64,000 nt of DNA, from contig JAQDDS010000003.1 of assembly GCA_027665725.1 (NCBI GenBank), positions 62,001 to 126,000 on the forward strand, written 5' to 3'. This document shows positions 39,747-47,730 of the stretch, in pieces. The notes below the pieces were generated by a model that was not told where the DNA came from, made no database searches, and saw only the letters and a list, made by a program, of their open reading frames with translations. The position numbers and the translations under genes are program-made. The first letter of the stretch is position 1. Each line of letters begins with the position of its first letter. The DNA is from Streptococcaceae bacterium AF77-01CM03A (GTDB lineage Bacteria > Bacillota > Bacilli > Lactobacillales > Streptococcaceae).

Positions 39747-40352
39747 TTGTCTATATTAAAGAAGAAATTTAATAAGTTTAGTGTTCTATTGAATCTGGTA
39801 TTAATAGCTATTATAGCTATTGGAGTCCTATTTTTCTTACCTAAGGAACATAAATCAGAAGTCAAATCGTCAATTAATATCGAAAGTATTGAAAAAGTGA
39901 ATGAAGTTGTATTTTTGAATGCGGGAATTAATGAAATTATTTCTGAAACAAAAACAACTCAAGTTTTTGGGTTTGATGTGCCGTTCTCTAAAAAAGCAGC
40001 ATTAGTAATTTTAAATTATAACGCTAAATTTGGAATTAAAAGTAGTGTAAAGGTTGAACAAATAAGCGAAAAAGAATATAAGGTTATTGTTCCAAAATTG
40101 GAAGTAATTGGTGTTGAACTTTCAAAAGATAATCCTTATGATTTATATGATAGTCATGGAGAGTTATTAAGTGGAACTACAGAAGATATTGATACTGGGA
40201 AATTGGTCGCTAACCAACTTTCTAGTGATAAACAAGCAGAGTATTTAGATAAATTTAAGAGTGAAATTAAAGAATCTGCAATCAATTATTATAAAACAAT
40301 ATTTTCTTCAATGGATTCTGAAGTAAAAGTAACTATAGAATTTACAGAATAA
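39747..40352 (+). CDS. DUF4230-like membrane-anchored protein
   Basis: 201 residues, TTG start with GTGAGG 10 nt ahead. A short basic stretch (KKKFNKF) and one membrane segment (about 13-30) are followed by an extracellular domain of about 165 residues. Features such as VVFLNAGINEI, FGFDVPFSKKAALVILNYNAKFGI and VIVPKLEVIGVEL resemble DUF4230 (PF14014), whose role is unknown. It has its own promoter and terminator, so it is a complete single-gene unit lying between two copies of the 157-bp ISL3-derived repeat. Family call is moderate. Confidence 0.7.
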   Translation: MSILKKKFNKFSVLLNLVLIAIIAIGVLFFLPKEHKSEVKSSINIESIEKVNEVVFLNAGINEIISETKTTQVFGFDVPFSKKAALVILNYNAKFGIKSSVKVEQISEKEYKVIVPKLEVIGVELSKDNPYDLYDSHGELLSGTTEDIDTGKLVANQLSSDKQAEYLDKFKSEIKESAINYYKTIFSSMDSEVKVTIEFTE

Positions 40353-40363
40353 TTTTTGAAATA

Positions 40364-40395
40364 CAAAACCCTGGCCATCTCTGGTCAGGGTTTTG
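40364..40395 (+). terminator. Terminator of the DUF4230 gene
   Basis: Stem AAAACCCTGGCCA / TGGTCAGGGTTTT, one wobble pair, 12 nt after the stop codon. Confidence 0.85.
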
Positions 40396-40400
40396 TGTGG

Positions 40401-40557
40401 TTCTATAATTTTTAGGGTTGATGGAAATTTTCCACCAACCCTATTTTAGTGTATACAAAAAGGCCAACATCCATTATATTAAAAGCGCTGAAACCTAAAA
40501 CAAAAGAATGATGACCATATGAACAATATACTAGAAGCTACACTACAAATCAAAGAT
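40401..40557 (+). repeat. 157-bp direct repeat, copy B
   Basis: Almost identical to 38078-38234, offset 2323 bp. It ends after the 13th codon of the transposase reading frame, where unrelated coding DNA begins. The hairpin of copy A is kept with one imperfect pair (40414-40442). Confidence 0.9.
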
Positions 40558-40940
40558 GCACACAATGAAGGTGTTACATTCCATTTCTTAGAGAATATTA
40601 AAGAAGTATTGCGTGATGAGAGTGGGAAAGTAACTGGTGTAAAGGTTATTACAATGGAACTTGGTGAATCAGATGAAAGTGGAAGAAGATCAACGCATGA
40701 AGTGGCAGGTAGTGAACATATTATTCCATGTGACCTTGTCGTTGCAGCAATTGAACAAAAGTAGACTTTAGTGTTCTAGATGAAAGGTAAAAATTTGACT
40801 TTCGGTCAACATCAGAATACAATAGAAATGAACTAATAACAGGGGATGCATATTTAGGTCCTCAATCTATCGCAACCGCAATTAAAGGCGGGTGAGAAGT
40901 TGCGACAGAAGTACATGAATCGTTTAAAGAAAACACATAA
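40519..40940 (+). pseudogene. Chimeric fragment: transposase start fused to a GltD-like oxidoreductase remnant
   Basis: The frame opens with the first 13 residues of the ISL3 transposase (MNNILEATLQIKD) and continues in frame into about 68 residues resembling the C-terminal part of NADPH/FAD oxidoreductases of the glutamate-synthase small subunit type (HNEGVTFHFL, GESDESGRRSTHEVAG, IIPCDLVVAAIEQ). It stops at 40764. Further on another frame carries the expected FAD-binding end, GDAYLGPQSIATAIKGG, interrupted by TGA at 40893 and ending at 40940. At least one frameshift and one stop show that the gene is dead. Confidence 0.8.
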
Positions 40941-40997
40941 ATAACTTGTGGTGCCTTTCGTTTTTTTACTGGGAAAATTAAGGAACTATAGTTATAA

Positions 40998-41522
40998 ATC
41001 CTTAAATATATTAATATATTAACATGCGTATATTTATGGGAAGAAGGTTATGTCATCTATAGTTGTACTTCTGACGATAAGGTTGTTCGTGTACCAAAGG
41101 AAATTAAAGGTAAACCTGTTATCGCAATTGGAGAACGTGGTCTTGCGAACTTGAAACATTGTGAGGCAATCGTTTTACCAGATACAGTACGATATATTGG
41201 AAAAGGTGCGTTTACGATTGACAATAAGTTAAAGTATGTCCACTTTGGTAAGTCAATAGAAACAGTAGAAGATGATGTTTTCAACTCTGATAGTTCATTA
41301 GAATCAGTTGTATTCCCAGAAGGAACAAAGAGTATTGGAACATTAGTATTTTGGGGGATATCATCAATTAAATCTATTACAATTCCAGCAAGTGTAACAG
41401 AAATTACAGAATACTTCTATTTTGTGGATAACTGTAACCCAGATGTAGAAATCCATACACCTAAGGGATCAAAGGCAGAAGAAGTAGCTAAAGCAATGCA
41501 ACTTAAAGTAGTAAATGACTAA
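40998..41522 (+). pseudogene. BspA-type leucine-rich-repeat protein fragment
   Basis: The frame is open from 40998, with no ATG and RBS at its beginning. It encodes TreP-like LRR_5 repeats: DKVVRVPKEIKGKPVIAIGE, AIVLPDTVRYIGKGAF, YVHFGKSIETVEDDVF, SVVFPEGTKSIGTLVF and SITIPASVTEI, ending HTPKGSKAEEVAKAMQLKVVND. These repeats occur in cell-surface proteins of streptococci and clostridia. The 5' part (signal peptide and earlier repeats) is missing. It lies in the pepC-manN mosaic. Confidence 0.75.
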
Positions 41523-41533
41523 AGGGGAATAGT

Positions 41534-41581
41534 ATGAACAAAAAATTACTATCAGGCTTAGGGACTGACCCCAAAAAGTGA
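41534..41581 (+). pseudogene. Decapitated gene start (MNKKLLSG...)
   Basis: AGGGGAAT and ATG at 41534 open a frame MNKKLLSGLG that looks like the start of a signal peptide, but it runs into a foreign sequence (ACTGACCCC...) after about nine codons and stops at 41581. It was probably the gene following the LRR gene, cut by an insertion. Confidence 0.5.
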
Positions 41582-41671
41582 GAATTTAATAAAAACACCC
41601 TAGGGCTACCGTCTTCGGTATTCAACCGGAGACAGGTAGTCCAATTTTTGTTGGATTCTTTTTTCATTAGG
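41561..41671 (+). mobile_element. Insertion-sequence end remnant (IS3-like), with long hairpin
   Basis: GGGACTGACCCCAAAAAGTG resembles the ends of IS3/IS150-type elements of streptococci. It is followed by a hairpin CTACCGTCTTCGGT / ACCGGAGACAGGTAG (41606-41639). No transposase is present. It is joined at 41672 to the ISL3 right end. The family call is from memory of such ends. Confidence 0.45.
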
Positions 41672-41701
41672 TTCTTCATCAACACTATTTGACAAAGAGC
41701 C
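41672..41701 (+). repeat. ISL3 right-end sequence, second copy
   Basis: Same 30 bp as 39526-39555. It abuts the manLMN terminator, so it marks the right border of the mosaic. Confidence 0.85.
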
Positions 41702-41736
41702 AAAAGAATCAGGTGATAAACCTGATTCTTTTTTTG
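41702..41736 (-). terminator. Terminator of manLMN
   Basis: Stem AAAGAATCAGG / CCTGATTCTTT. On the minus strand it is followed by several T. It is symmetrical enough to work both ways. Confidence 0.85.
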
Positions 41737-41756
41737 TTTGTACATTCTCACCAAGA

Positions 41757-42668
41757 TTACATGATACCGAAGAAACGAGCTGCGATACCTACTGCAAAGA
41801 GAGCAAGGATGATTGTGATTGGAGATACTTTTTTCTTAAGCAACCACATGCAAAGGAAAGTAAGGAGAAGTCCCATCAATCCTGGAATCAATGAGTTCAA
41901 CTGACCTTGAAGTGTTTGTGGTTGAACGCTATCTAGGCTCATACCACTAAGCGCTTGACCAAGAATACCCTTCAATTCTCCACCAGTAACAGCACCTTCT
42001 GGGAAGTTGATGTAGGCACCTTCTGACAATTGTTTGCCTGGAAGGTTGATAGTGAAGTTGATGGATACCCAACGTTGTACAAGTACGGCAAGGATGAACA
42101 TACCAAGGATAGATGCTCCCTTAGTGATGTCTTTCAAGATACCACCAGACATGTCTTTAGTGATTTCAGATCCAGCCTTGTAACCAAACTCTTGTGTGTA
42201 CCATAGGAAAGACATACGGATTGCATTCCATCCAAAGAAGAAGAGAAGTGGGCCAACGATATTACCAGTTGCAGCAAGTGATGCACCAAGGGCACCAAGG
42301 ATCGGACGAACTGTAAACCAGAAGACTGGGTCACCGATACCAGCAAGAGGTCCCATCATACCGATCTTAACACCTTGGATAGCAGCGTCATCGATTTCAG
42401 TACCGTTAGCGCGTTCTTCTTCAAGTGCAAGAGTAACCCCCATGATTGGAGCAGCTACGTATGGGTGAGTGTTGAAGAACTCAAGGTGACGCTCAAGAGC
42501 AGCAGCCTGGTCTTCTTTAGTAGTGTAAAGTTTCTTGATAGCTGGGATCAAAGAGTAAGCCCAACCCAAGTTTTGCATACGTTCGTAGTTCCAAGAACCT
42601 TGAAGGAATTGTGAACGCCACCAAACTTTTTGGCGATCTGATTTTGATAATTGAATTTTTTCAGCCAT
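41757..42668 (-). CDS. manN: Mannose/glucose PTS, EIID component
   Basis: 303 residues. EIID of the mannose-type PTS forms the membrane channel with EIIC. Typical features are KSDRQKVWWRSQFLQGSWNYERMQNLGWAYSLIPAIKKLY near the start, the GVKIGMMGPLAGIGDPVFWF motif (about 105-124), and a membrane-rich C-terminus. It is 14 nt after manM and is the last gene of the operon. Confidence 0.96.
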   Translation of the reverse strand: MAEKIQLSKSDRQKVWWRSQFLQGSWNYERMQNLGWAYSLIPAIKKLYTTKEDQAAALERHLEFFNTHPYVAAPIMGVTLALEEERANGTEIDDAAIQGVKIGMMGPLAGIGDPVFWFTVRPILGALGASLAATGNIVGPLLFFFGWNAIRMSFLWYTQEFGYKAGSEITKDMSGGILKDITKGASILGMFILAVLVQRWVSINFTINLPGKQLSEGAYINFPEGAVTGGELKGILGQALSGMSLDSVQPQTLQGQLNSLIPGLMGLLLTFLCMWLLKKKVSPITIILALFAVGIAARFFGIM

Positions 42669-42682
42669 GATTGTTCCCCTTT

Positions 42683-43495
42683 CTAGTAGTCTTCTAGGAT
42701 ATCACCGATTGGATCGTTAGAAGTTGCAGCTCCTCCGCCACCGTTTCCACCTTGTTTAGAAAGGTTGAGGTAGATGAAGGCAAGGGCAACACCGATGACA
42801 CCAAGGGCAATCAAAGTCAATTGAGAAATTGCTGCAAGAGCAAAACCGATAGCAAAGAATGGCCATACTTCACGAGTAGCCATCATGTTGATAACCAAAG
42901 CGTAACCAACGGCAACGACCATAGCACCACCGACAGCCATACCACCGTTCAACCAGTCTGGCATCAATTTAAGAGCATCTTGAACAGCAGAAGCAGGGAT
43001 AGCGATAAGGAAGGCAGCAGGGATTGCAATACGTAGACCTTGAAGAACAAGAGCAAAGTAGTGAGCGCGTTCAACAGCTGCAATATTTCCTTCTTTAGCA
43101 GCAGCGTCTGCAGTGTGAACCAAACCAACTGAGATTGTACGAACGATCATAGTCAAGAAAAGTCCAGCTACGGCAAGAGGGATTGCAGTTGCAGTTGCGA
43201 CTGCGATACCTTCAGTAGTAAAGTTACCACCTTTAATCATGATGATTGCAGCAGCAACAGAGGCAAGAGCAGCGTCAGGAGCTACGGCAGCTCCGATGTT
43301 AGCCCAACCAAGGGCAATCATTTGAAGTGATCCACCAAGCATAACCCCTGCTTCGAGGTTACCAGTTACAAGACCGATGAGGGTACATGCAACGATTGGT
43401 TGATGGAATTGGAATTGGTCGAGGATACCTTCAAGACCTGCGAAGAAGGCAACAACTACAACCAAGATAGCAGAAATGATTGAAATATCTGACAT
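42683..43495 (-). CDS. manM: Mannose/glucose PTS, EIIC component
   Basis: 270 residues with seven to eight membrane segments. EIIC of the mannose family, with the signature GLVTGNLEAGVMLGGSLQMIALGWANIGAAVAPD (about 42-75). It works with ManL (IIAB) and ManN (IID) to import glucose, mannose and related sugars. It is 29 nt after manL. Confidence 0.96.
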   Translation of the reverse strand: MSDISIISAILVVVVAFFAGLEGILDQFQFHQPIVACTLIGLVTGNLEAGVMLGGSLQMIALGWANIGAAVAPDAALASVAAAIIMIKGGNFTTEGIAVATATAIPLAVAGLFLTMIVRTISVGLVHTADAAAKEGNIAAVERAHYFALVLQGLRIAIPAAFLIAIPASAVQDALKLMPDWLNGGMAVGGAMVVAVGYALVINMMATREVWPFFAIGFALAAISQLTLIALGVIGVALAFIYLNLSKQGGNGGGGAATSNDPIGDILEDY

Positions 43496-43524
43496 GGTTT
43501 TATTCCTTTTCTATTTAATGTAAA

Positions 43525-44514
43525 TTATTGAACGTTAGCTTTGCTAATCAAGTCAAACAAATCTTTTTTCGTGTCGTTTGGTACTTTACGTACGTCAAAT
43601 TCAACACCAAGGTCACGCATTTTTTCAAATGTAGCAACGTCGTCTTTGTCCATTGACAATACGTTGTTGACCATTGTTTTACCAGTTGAGTGAGCCATTG
43701 ATCCAACGTTAAGAGTCTTGATTGGTACACCGCCTTCGATAGCACGGAGGGCATCTTGTGGTGTTTCAAACAAGATAAGGGCGTGTGTTTCACCAAAACG
43801 AGGATCTTTTGCAACCTCAATCAATTTTTTGATTGGTACAACGTTAGCTTTTACTCCGTTAGGGGCAGCTTGTTTGATCAACTCTTTACGAAGATCGTCG
43901 TTTGCAACGTTATCTGAAGCAACGATGATACGGTCTGCTTTTGAATCTGGTGTCCAAGCAGTTGCGACTTGTCCGTGAAGAAGACGTGTATCAAGACGTG
44001 CAAGGTTGATTTTCAATTTACCGTCTCCAATAACAGTTCCTTCTGGAATAGCAGCTTGGGCTACAGGAGCAACTGCAGCAGTTGCAACTTCCTCAGCTGG
44101 GTTTAGCTCTTCTGGAAGAGCCTTGATGCCATCTTTGGCCTCTTTAATGATGTTCGCAGCGACTTTGTCCACTCCGGCATTGGCGTCCATAAGGCGCTCA
44201 GTGTAGGCTTGGATTAACATCGGCAAGTTAAGTCCTGTGATGATGGCAAATTTACGCTCAGGATTTTCTCCCATTACGCGGCTAGCTTGGTTAAATGGAG
44301 AACCACTCCAAAGGTCAGCCAAGACTAGAACCTCATCTTCTGCGTCAAATGCAGCCACAGCATTGTTGAATTTTGCGTATAAATCGTCTGGACCTTCGTT
44401 TGGCATAAAGGTTACAACTTGAACCTTTTCTTGTTCACCAAAGATCATAGATCCTGACTGATGAATACCCGCGGCAAATTCACCGTGACTCGCAATAATG
44501 ATTCCGATACTCAT
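43525..44514 (-). CDS. manL: Mannose/glucose PTS, EIIAB component
   Basis: 329 residues from [13 protein letters not shown]; an ATG 9 nt earlier lies right on the GGAGG and is unlikely. The IIA domain (about 1-135) has the phosphorylated His in ASHGEF (His10). The IIB domain (about 165-329) has its histidine in [15 protein letters not shown] linker rich in Ala/Pro/Glu separates the two. First gene of manLMN. Expression should depend on CcpA and CiaR (sites at 44552-44605). Confidence 0.97.
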   Translation of the reverse strand: MSIGIIIASHGEFAAGIHQSGSMIFGEQEKVQVVTFMPNEGPDDLYAKFNNAVAAFDAEDEVLVLADLWSGSPFNQASRVMGENPERKFAIITGLNLPMLIQAYTERLMDANAGVDKVAANIIKEAKDGIKALPEELNPAEEVATAAVAPVAQAAIPEGTVIGDGKLKINLARLDTRLLHGQVATAWTPDSKADRIIVASDNVANDDLRKELIKQAAPNGVKANVVPIKKLIEVAKDPRFGETHALILFETPQDALRAIEGGVPIKTLNVGSMAHSTGKTMVNNVLSMDKDDVATFEKMRDLGVEFDVRKVPNDTKKDLFDLISKANVQ

Positions 44515-44551
44515 TATTGTCATTCCTCCTTATAAAATGTTTGACTTGAAG

Positions 44552-44568
44552 TTTAAGAAAACTTTAAG
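44552..44568 (+). promoter_or_regulatory. CiaR-type repeat in the manLMN promoter
   Basis: Perfect TTTAAG-AAAAC-TTTAAG, on the strand opposite to manL. It starts just downstream of the expected transcription start (about 44571 on the minus strand), a position where a bound regulator would block transcription. Confidence 0.8.
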
Positions 44569-44576
44569 ACTAACTA

Positions 44577-44605
44577 AGTATAAACCGTTTTCATAAAAAA
44601 ATCAA
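44577..44605 (-). promoter_or_regulatory. Core promoter of manLMN
   Basis: On the minus strand TTGATT (44605-44600), 17-nt spacer, TATACT (44582-44577). Confidence 0.8.
44579..44594 (-). promoter_or_regulatory. cre (CcpA-binding) site in the manLMN promoter
   Basis: Minus-strand ATGAAAACGGTTTATA fits the cre consensus TGnAAnCGnTnnCA except at the last positions and lies inside the -35/-10 region. The rest of the gap, 44606-44770, shows no feature beyond A/T-rich DNA up to the promoter TGGTATAAT (about 44777-44785) of the next gene. Confidence 0.65.
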
Positions 44606-44833
44606 CAAATTAAACTAAATTATACAAAAATCATAGGAGTATCGATTTTTTAAAGATATTGATATATCAACATTTTAGAGGAACTTTTAAAAGCAAACAT
44701 GTAAAATTTAATATAAATTCCAAATCTGCCCTTATTTTGTAAAAAGTTTGTTTTCGACAAGATTATCTCCGATTTTTGGTATAATAGAGAGTAATTTATT
44801 TTCTAGTAAGAGAATTTAGAGCGAGAGGTATGT

Positions 44834-46111
44834 ATGTCCCCTTCAATTCAGTTATTAAAAGACCGCTATTTAAAAAATATCAAAGAAAATCCAGATCTCT
44901 ACATCGGTATTGAGTTGGAATTTCCGATCGTTCATACGAAAGGCCAACCTACAGATATTGAAGTCAGCAAGGACTTGATGCGATTTTTAGTGGATGCTCT
45001 CAGTCTGGAAGTTGAAAAGGTAGACCAGGAGGGCAATCCGATTCAACTTGTAGAACCGACGAGTCAAGATCGGATTTTGTTTGAAGTTTCTTATACCACC
45101 TTGGAATTTGCCTTTGGTAGAGCCCATAAAATCCAAGAGGTTGAAGGACGTTTTCAGGCCTATATGAAGGTAATCCAAAGAAAACTAGGAGAAAAGCACC
45201 ATGCTATCCAGGGATGGGGGATTCACCCGAACTGGGATATCAATGATAATAGACCTGTGGCTTATCCACGCTATCAGATGCTGATGGATTACCTACATAT
45301 GGGGAGTCACCAAGAAAGTGCGCATTTACATGACTTTCCACAATATGGAGCCTTCATCTGCGGGAGTCAAGTCCAGTTGGATGTTTCGACCGCTAACTAC
45401 CTACGTGTCATCAATGCTTTCACTCAGATTGAGTCAGCCAAAGCTTTCTTATTTGCCAATTCTGAGTTTTCTGGAGCAGACTGGGACACCCAGATTTCAC
45501 GAGATATTTTTTGGGAAGAATCCATGCATGGGATTTATCCAGAGAATGTTGGTGTCAATACCAGACTCTTTAAAGATGAGGATGATTTCTTTGATTATTT
45601 AGACCATTCTGCTATTTTCACAGCAGAACGAGATGGAGAAACCTATTATTTTTCTCCGATTCAAGCTAGAGATTACCTAGCTACTAATGAGATTCATGCT
45701 TATACTATAAATGGGAAAGAGACTCTGCTTGCCCCTCAAGAGAAGGATTTCCAAACGCACCGTAGCTACCAGTTTCAAGACTTGACAACAAGAGGTACTG
45801 TTGAATTTCGTAGTGTTTGTACACAACCGCTAGATCGCACCTTTGCTTCAGCAGCCTTTCATCTAGGTTTGTTGGTGAATCTTGACAAGTTTGAAACTTA
45901 CCTAGAAACAGCACCTTTCTTTGAGAGATTTGGTCGTGACTACAAGTCTTTGAGAAGACAGTTTTCTAAGAAGCAACTCACAGATGAAGAAACAGTTGGG
46001 ATTGTCCAATTCTCCAAAGACTTGCTAGCGATAGCAGAGCAAGGACTTGAGATGAGAGGTCAGAGCGAAATGGCTTATTTAGTGCCTTTGAAAGAAGAAT
46101 TGGGCCTATAA
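44834..46111 (+). CDS. Glutamate--cysteine ligase-like protein (GCS2 family)
   Basis: 425 residues. The N-terminus (YIGIELEFPIVHTKGQPTDIEVSKDLM) and HAIQGWGIHPNWDINDNRPVAYPRYQMLMDYLH are those of gamma-glutamylcysteine synthetase-related enzymes (COG2170/GCS2), and GTVEFRSVCTQPLDRTF completes the active-site region. It would join glutamate and cysteine using ATP, but streptococci often lack the second glutathione enzyme, so the true product is not certain. It has its own promoter TGGTATAAT upstream. Confidence 0.8.
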   Translation: MSPSIQLLKDRYLKNIKENPDLYIGIELEFPIVHTKGQPTDIEVSKDLMRFLVDALSLEVEKVDQEGNPIQLVEPTSQDRILFEVSYTTLEFAFGRAHKIQEVEGRFQAYMKVIQRKLGEKHHAIQGWGIHPNWDINDNRPVAYPRYQMLMDYLHMGSHQESAHLHDFPQYGAFICGSQVQLDVSTANYLRVINAFTQIESAKAFLFANSEFSGADWDTQISRDIFWEESMHGIYPENVGVNTRLFKDEDDFFDYLDHSAIFTAERDGETYYFSPIQARDYLATNEIHAYTINGKETLLAPQEKDFQTHRSYQFQDLTTRGTVEFRSVCTQPLDRTFASAAFHLGLLVNLDKFETYLETAPFFERFGRDYKSLRRQFSKKQLTDEETVGIVQFSKDLLAIAEQGLEMRGQSEMAYLVPLKEELGL

Positions 46112-46185
46112 TTTTCCTATAAAGGAAGAATTTTCTAAAAAATCATGTTATAATGAATAAGACTATAGATAAAGGATAGAGATTT

Positions 46186-47670
46186 ATGACATTAGTTTAT
46201 CAATCAACGCGTGATGCGAAAAATACCGTAACAGCCAGTCAGGCGATTTTGCAAGGTTTGGCAACAGATGGAGGCTTGTTCACTCCAGTAAGCTATCCAA
46301 AGGTGGATTTGGATTTTGACACATTAAAAGACGCTTCTTACCAAGAAGTAGCTAAGCTTGTCTTGTCAGCTTTCTTGGATGACTTTACAGCAGAAGAGTT
46401 GGACTACTGTATCACCAACGCCTATGACAGCAAGTTTGATACACCGGCAATTGCCCCTCTTGTCAAACTCGATGGCCAATACAACTTGGAACTTTTCCAC
46501 GGTTCAACCATTGCCTTTAAAGATATGGCCTTGTCTATCTTGCCATACTTTATGACAACTGCTGCTAAGAAACACGGACTGGAAAACAAGATTGTCATCT
46601 TGACAGCGACATCTGGAGATACTGGGAAGGCTGCTATGGCAGGATTTGCAGATGTTCCTGGAACTGAAATTATCGTCTTTTATCCAAAAGACGGTGTCAG
46701 CAAGGTGCAAGAATTGCAGATGACAACTCAGACTGGTGATAATACTCATGTCATTGCCATTGATGGAAACTTTGATGATGCTCAAACCAACGTGAAACAT
46801 ATGTTCAATGATGTGGCCCTTCGCGAGAAATTGGCAGCAAACAAGCTCCAATTTTCATCAGCTAACTCTATGAACATTGGTCGTTTGGTACCACAGATTG
46901 TTTATTATGTTTATGCCTACGCTCAGTTGGTCAAGACTGGTGAGATTGTGGCTGGTGATAAGGTCAACTTCACAGTACCAACAGGAAACTTTGGAAATAT
47001 CTTGGCTGCCTTTTATGCTAAACAAATCGGTCTGCCAGTTGGTAAATTGATCTGTGCTTCAAATGACAATAATGTTTTAACTGACTTCTTCAAGACACGT
47101 GTTTATGATAAGAAACGTGAGTTTAAAGTAACAACTAGTCCATCTATGGATATCTTGGTATCTTCAAACTTGGAGCGTTTGATTTTCCATCTTTTGGGGA
47201 ATGATGCGGTTAAGACAGCTGAACTCATGAATGCCTTGAGTACACAAGGACAATATGAATTGACAGACTTTGATGCAGCGATTCTGGAACTCTTTGCAGC
47301 TGAATATGCGACTGAGGAAGAAACTGCGGCAGAAATTAAACGTGTTTATCAAACAGATGCTTACATCGAGGACCCACACACCGCGGTTGCCTCAGCTGTT
47401 TATAGAAAATACCAAGCAGCTACTGGCGATGCGACTAAGACAGTGATTGCATCAACAGCTAGTCCATACAAGTTCCCAGTGGTTGCCGTAGAAGCGGTAA
47501 CAGGAAAAGCAGGCTTGACTGACTTTGAAGCCTTGGCTCAATTACATGACATTTCAGGAGTGGCAGTGCCACCAGCGGTTGATGGCCTTGAAACAGCTCC
47601 AGTTCGTCATAAAACAACAGTGGCAGCTGCTGACATGCAAGCAGCGGTTGAGACTTATCTAGGACTTTAA
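46186..47670 (+). CDS. thrC: Threonine synthase
   Basis: 494 residues. PLP enzyme converting O-phosphohomoserine to threonine. The PLP lysine lies in GSTIAFKDMALS (about 105-116), and the phosphate-binding loop TATSGDTGKAAM (about 143-154) follows. A promoter with TATAAT (46149-46154) and a weak RBS precede it; a terminator follows. Confidence 0.97.
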   Translation: MTLVYQSTRDAKNTVTASQAILQGLATDGGLFTPVSYPKVDLDFDTLKDASYQEVAKLVLSAFLDDFTAEELDYCITNAYDSKFDTPAIAPLVKLDGQYNLELFHGSTIAFKDMALSILPYFMTTAAKKHGLENKIVILTATSGDTGKAAMAGFADVPGTEIIVFYPKDGVSKVQELQMTTQTGDNTHVIAIDGNFDDAQTNVKHMFNDVALREKLAANKLQFSSANSMNIGRLVPQIVYYVYAYAQLVKTGEIVAGDKVNFTVPTGNFGNILAAFYAKQIGLPVGKLICASNDNNVLTDFFKTRVYDKKREFKVTTSPSMDILVSSNLERLIFHLLGNDAVKTAELMNALSTQGQYELTDFDAAILELFAAEYATEEETAAEIKRVYQTDAYIEDPHTAVASAVYRKYQAATGDATKTVIASTASPYKFPVVAVEAVTGKAGLTDFEALAQLHDISGVAVPPAVDGLETAPVRHKTTVAAADMQAAVETYLGL

Positions 47671-47682
47671 GACAGAGGGAGT

Positions 47683-47715
47683 AAACTCGGTTGGGAAACC
47701 AACTGAGTTTCTTTT
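47683..47715 (+). terminator. Terminator after thrC
   Basis: Stem AACTCGGTTGG / CCAACTGAGTT with a 4-nt loop, then TTCTTTT. Confidence 0.85.
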
Positions 47716-47730
47716 CATCAGGAGGAAGGA

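Noticed and set aside
44606..44770. Possible small gene or RNA in the manL upstream gap
   Set aside because: No frame with a start signal, no hairpin with a T run, only A/T-rich DNA.
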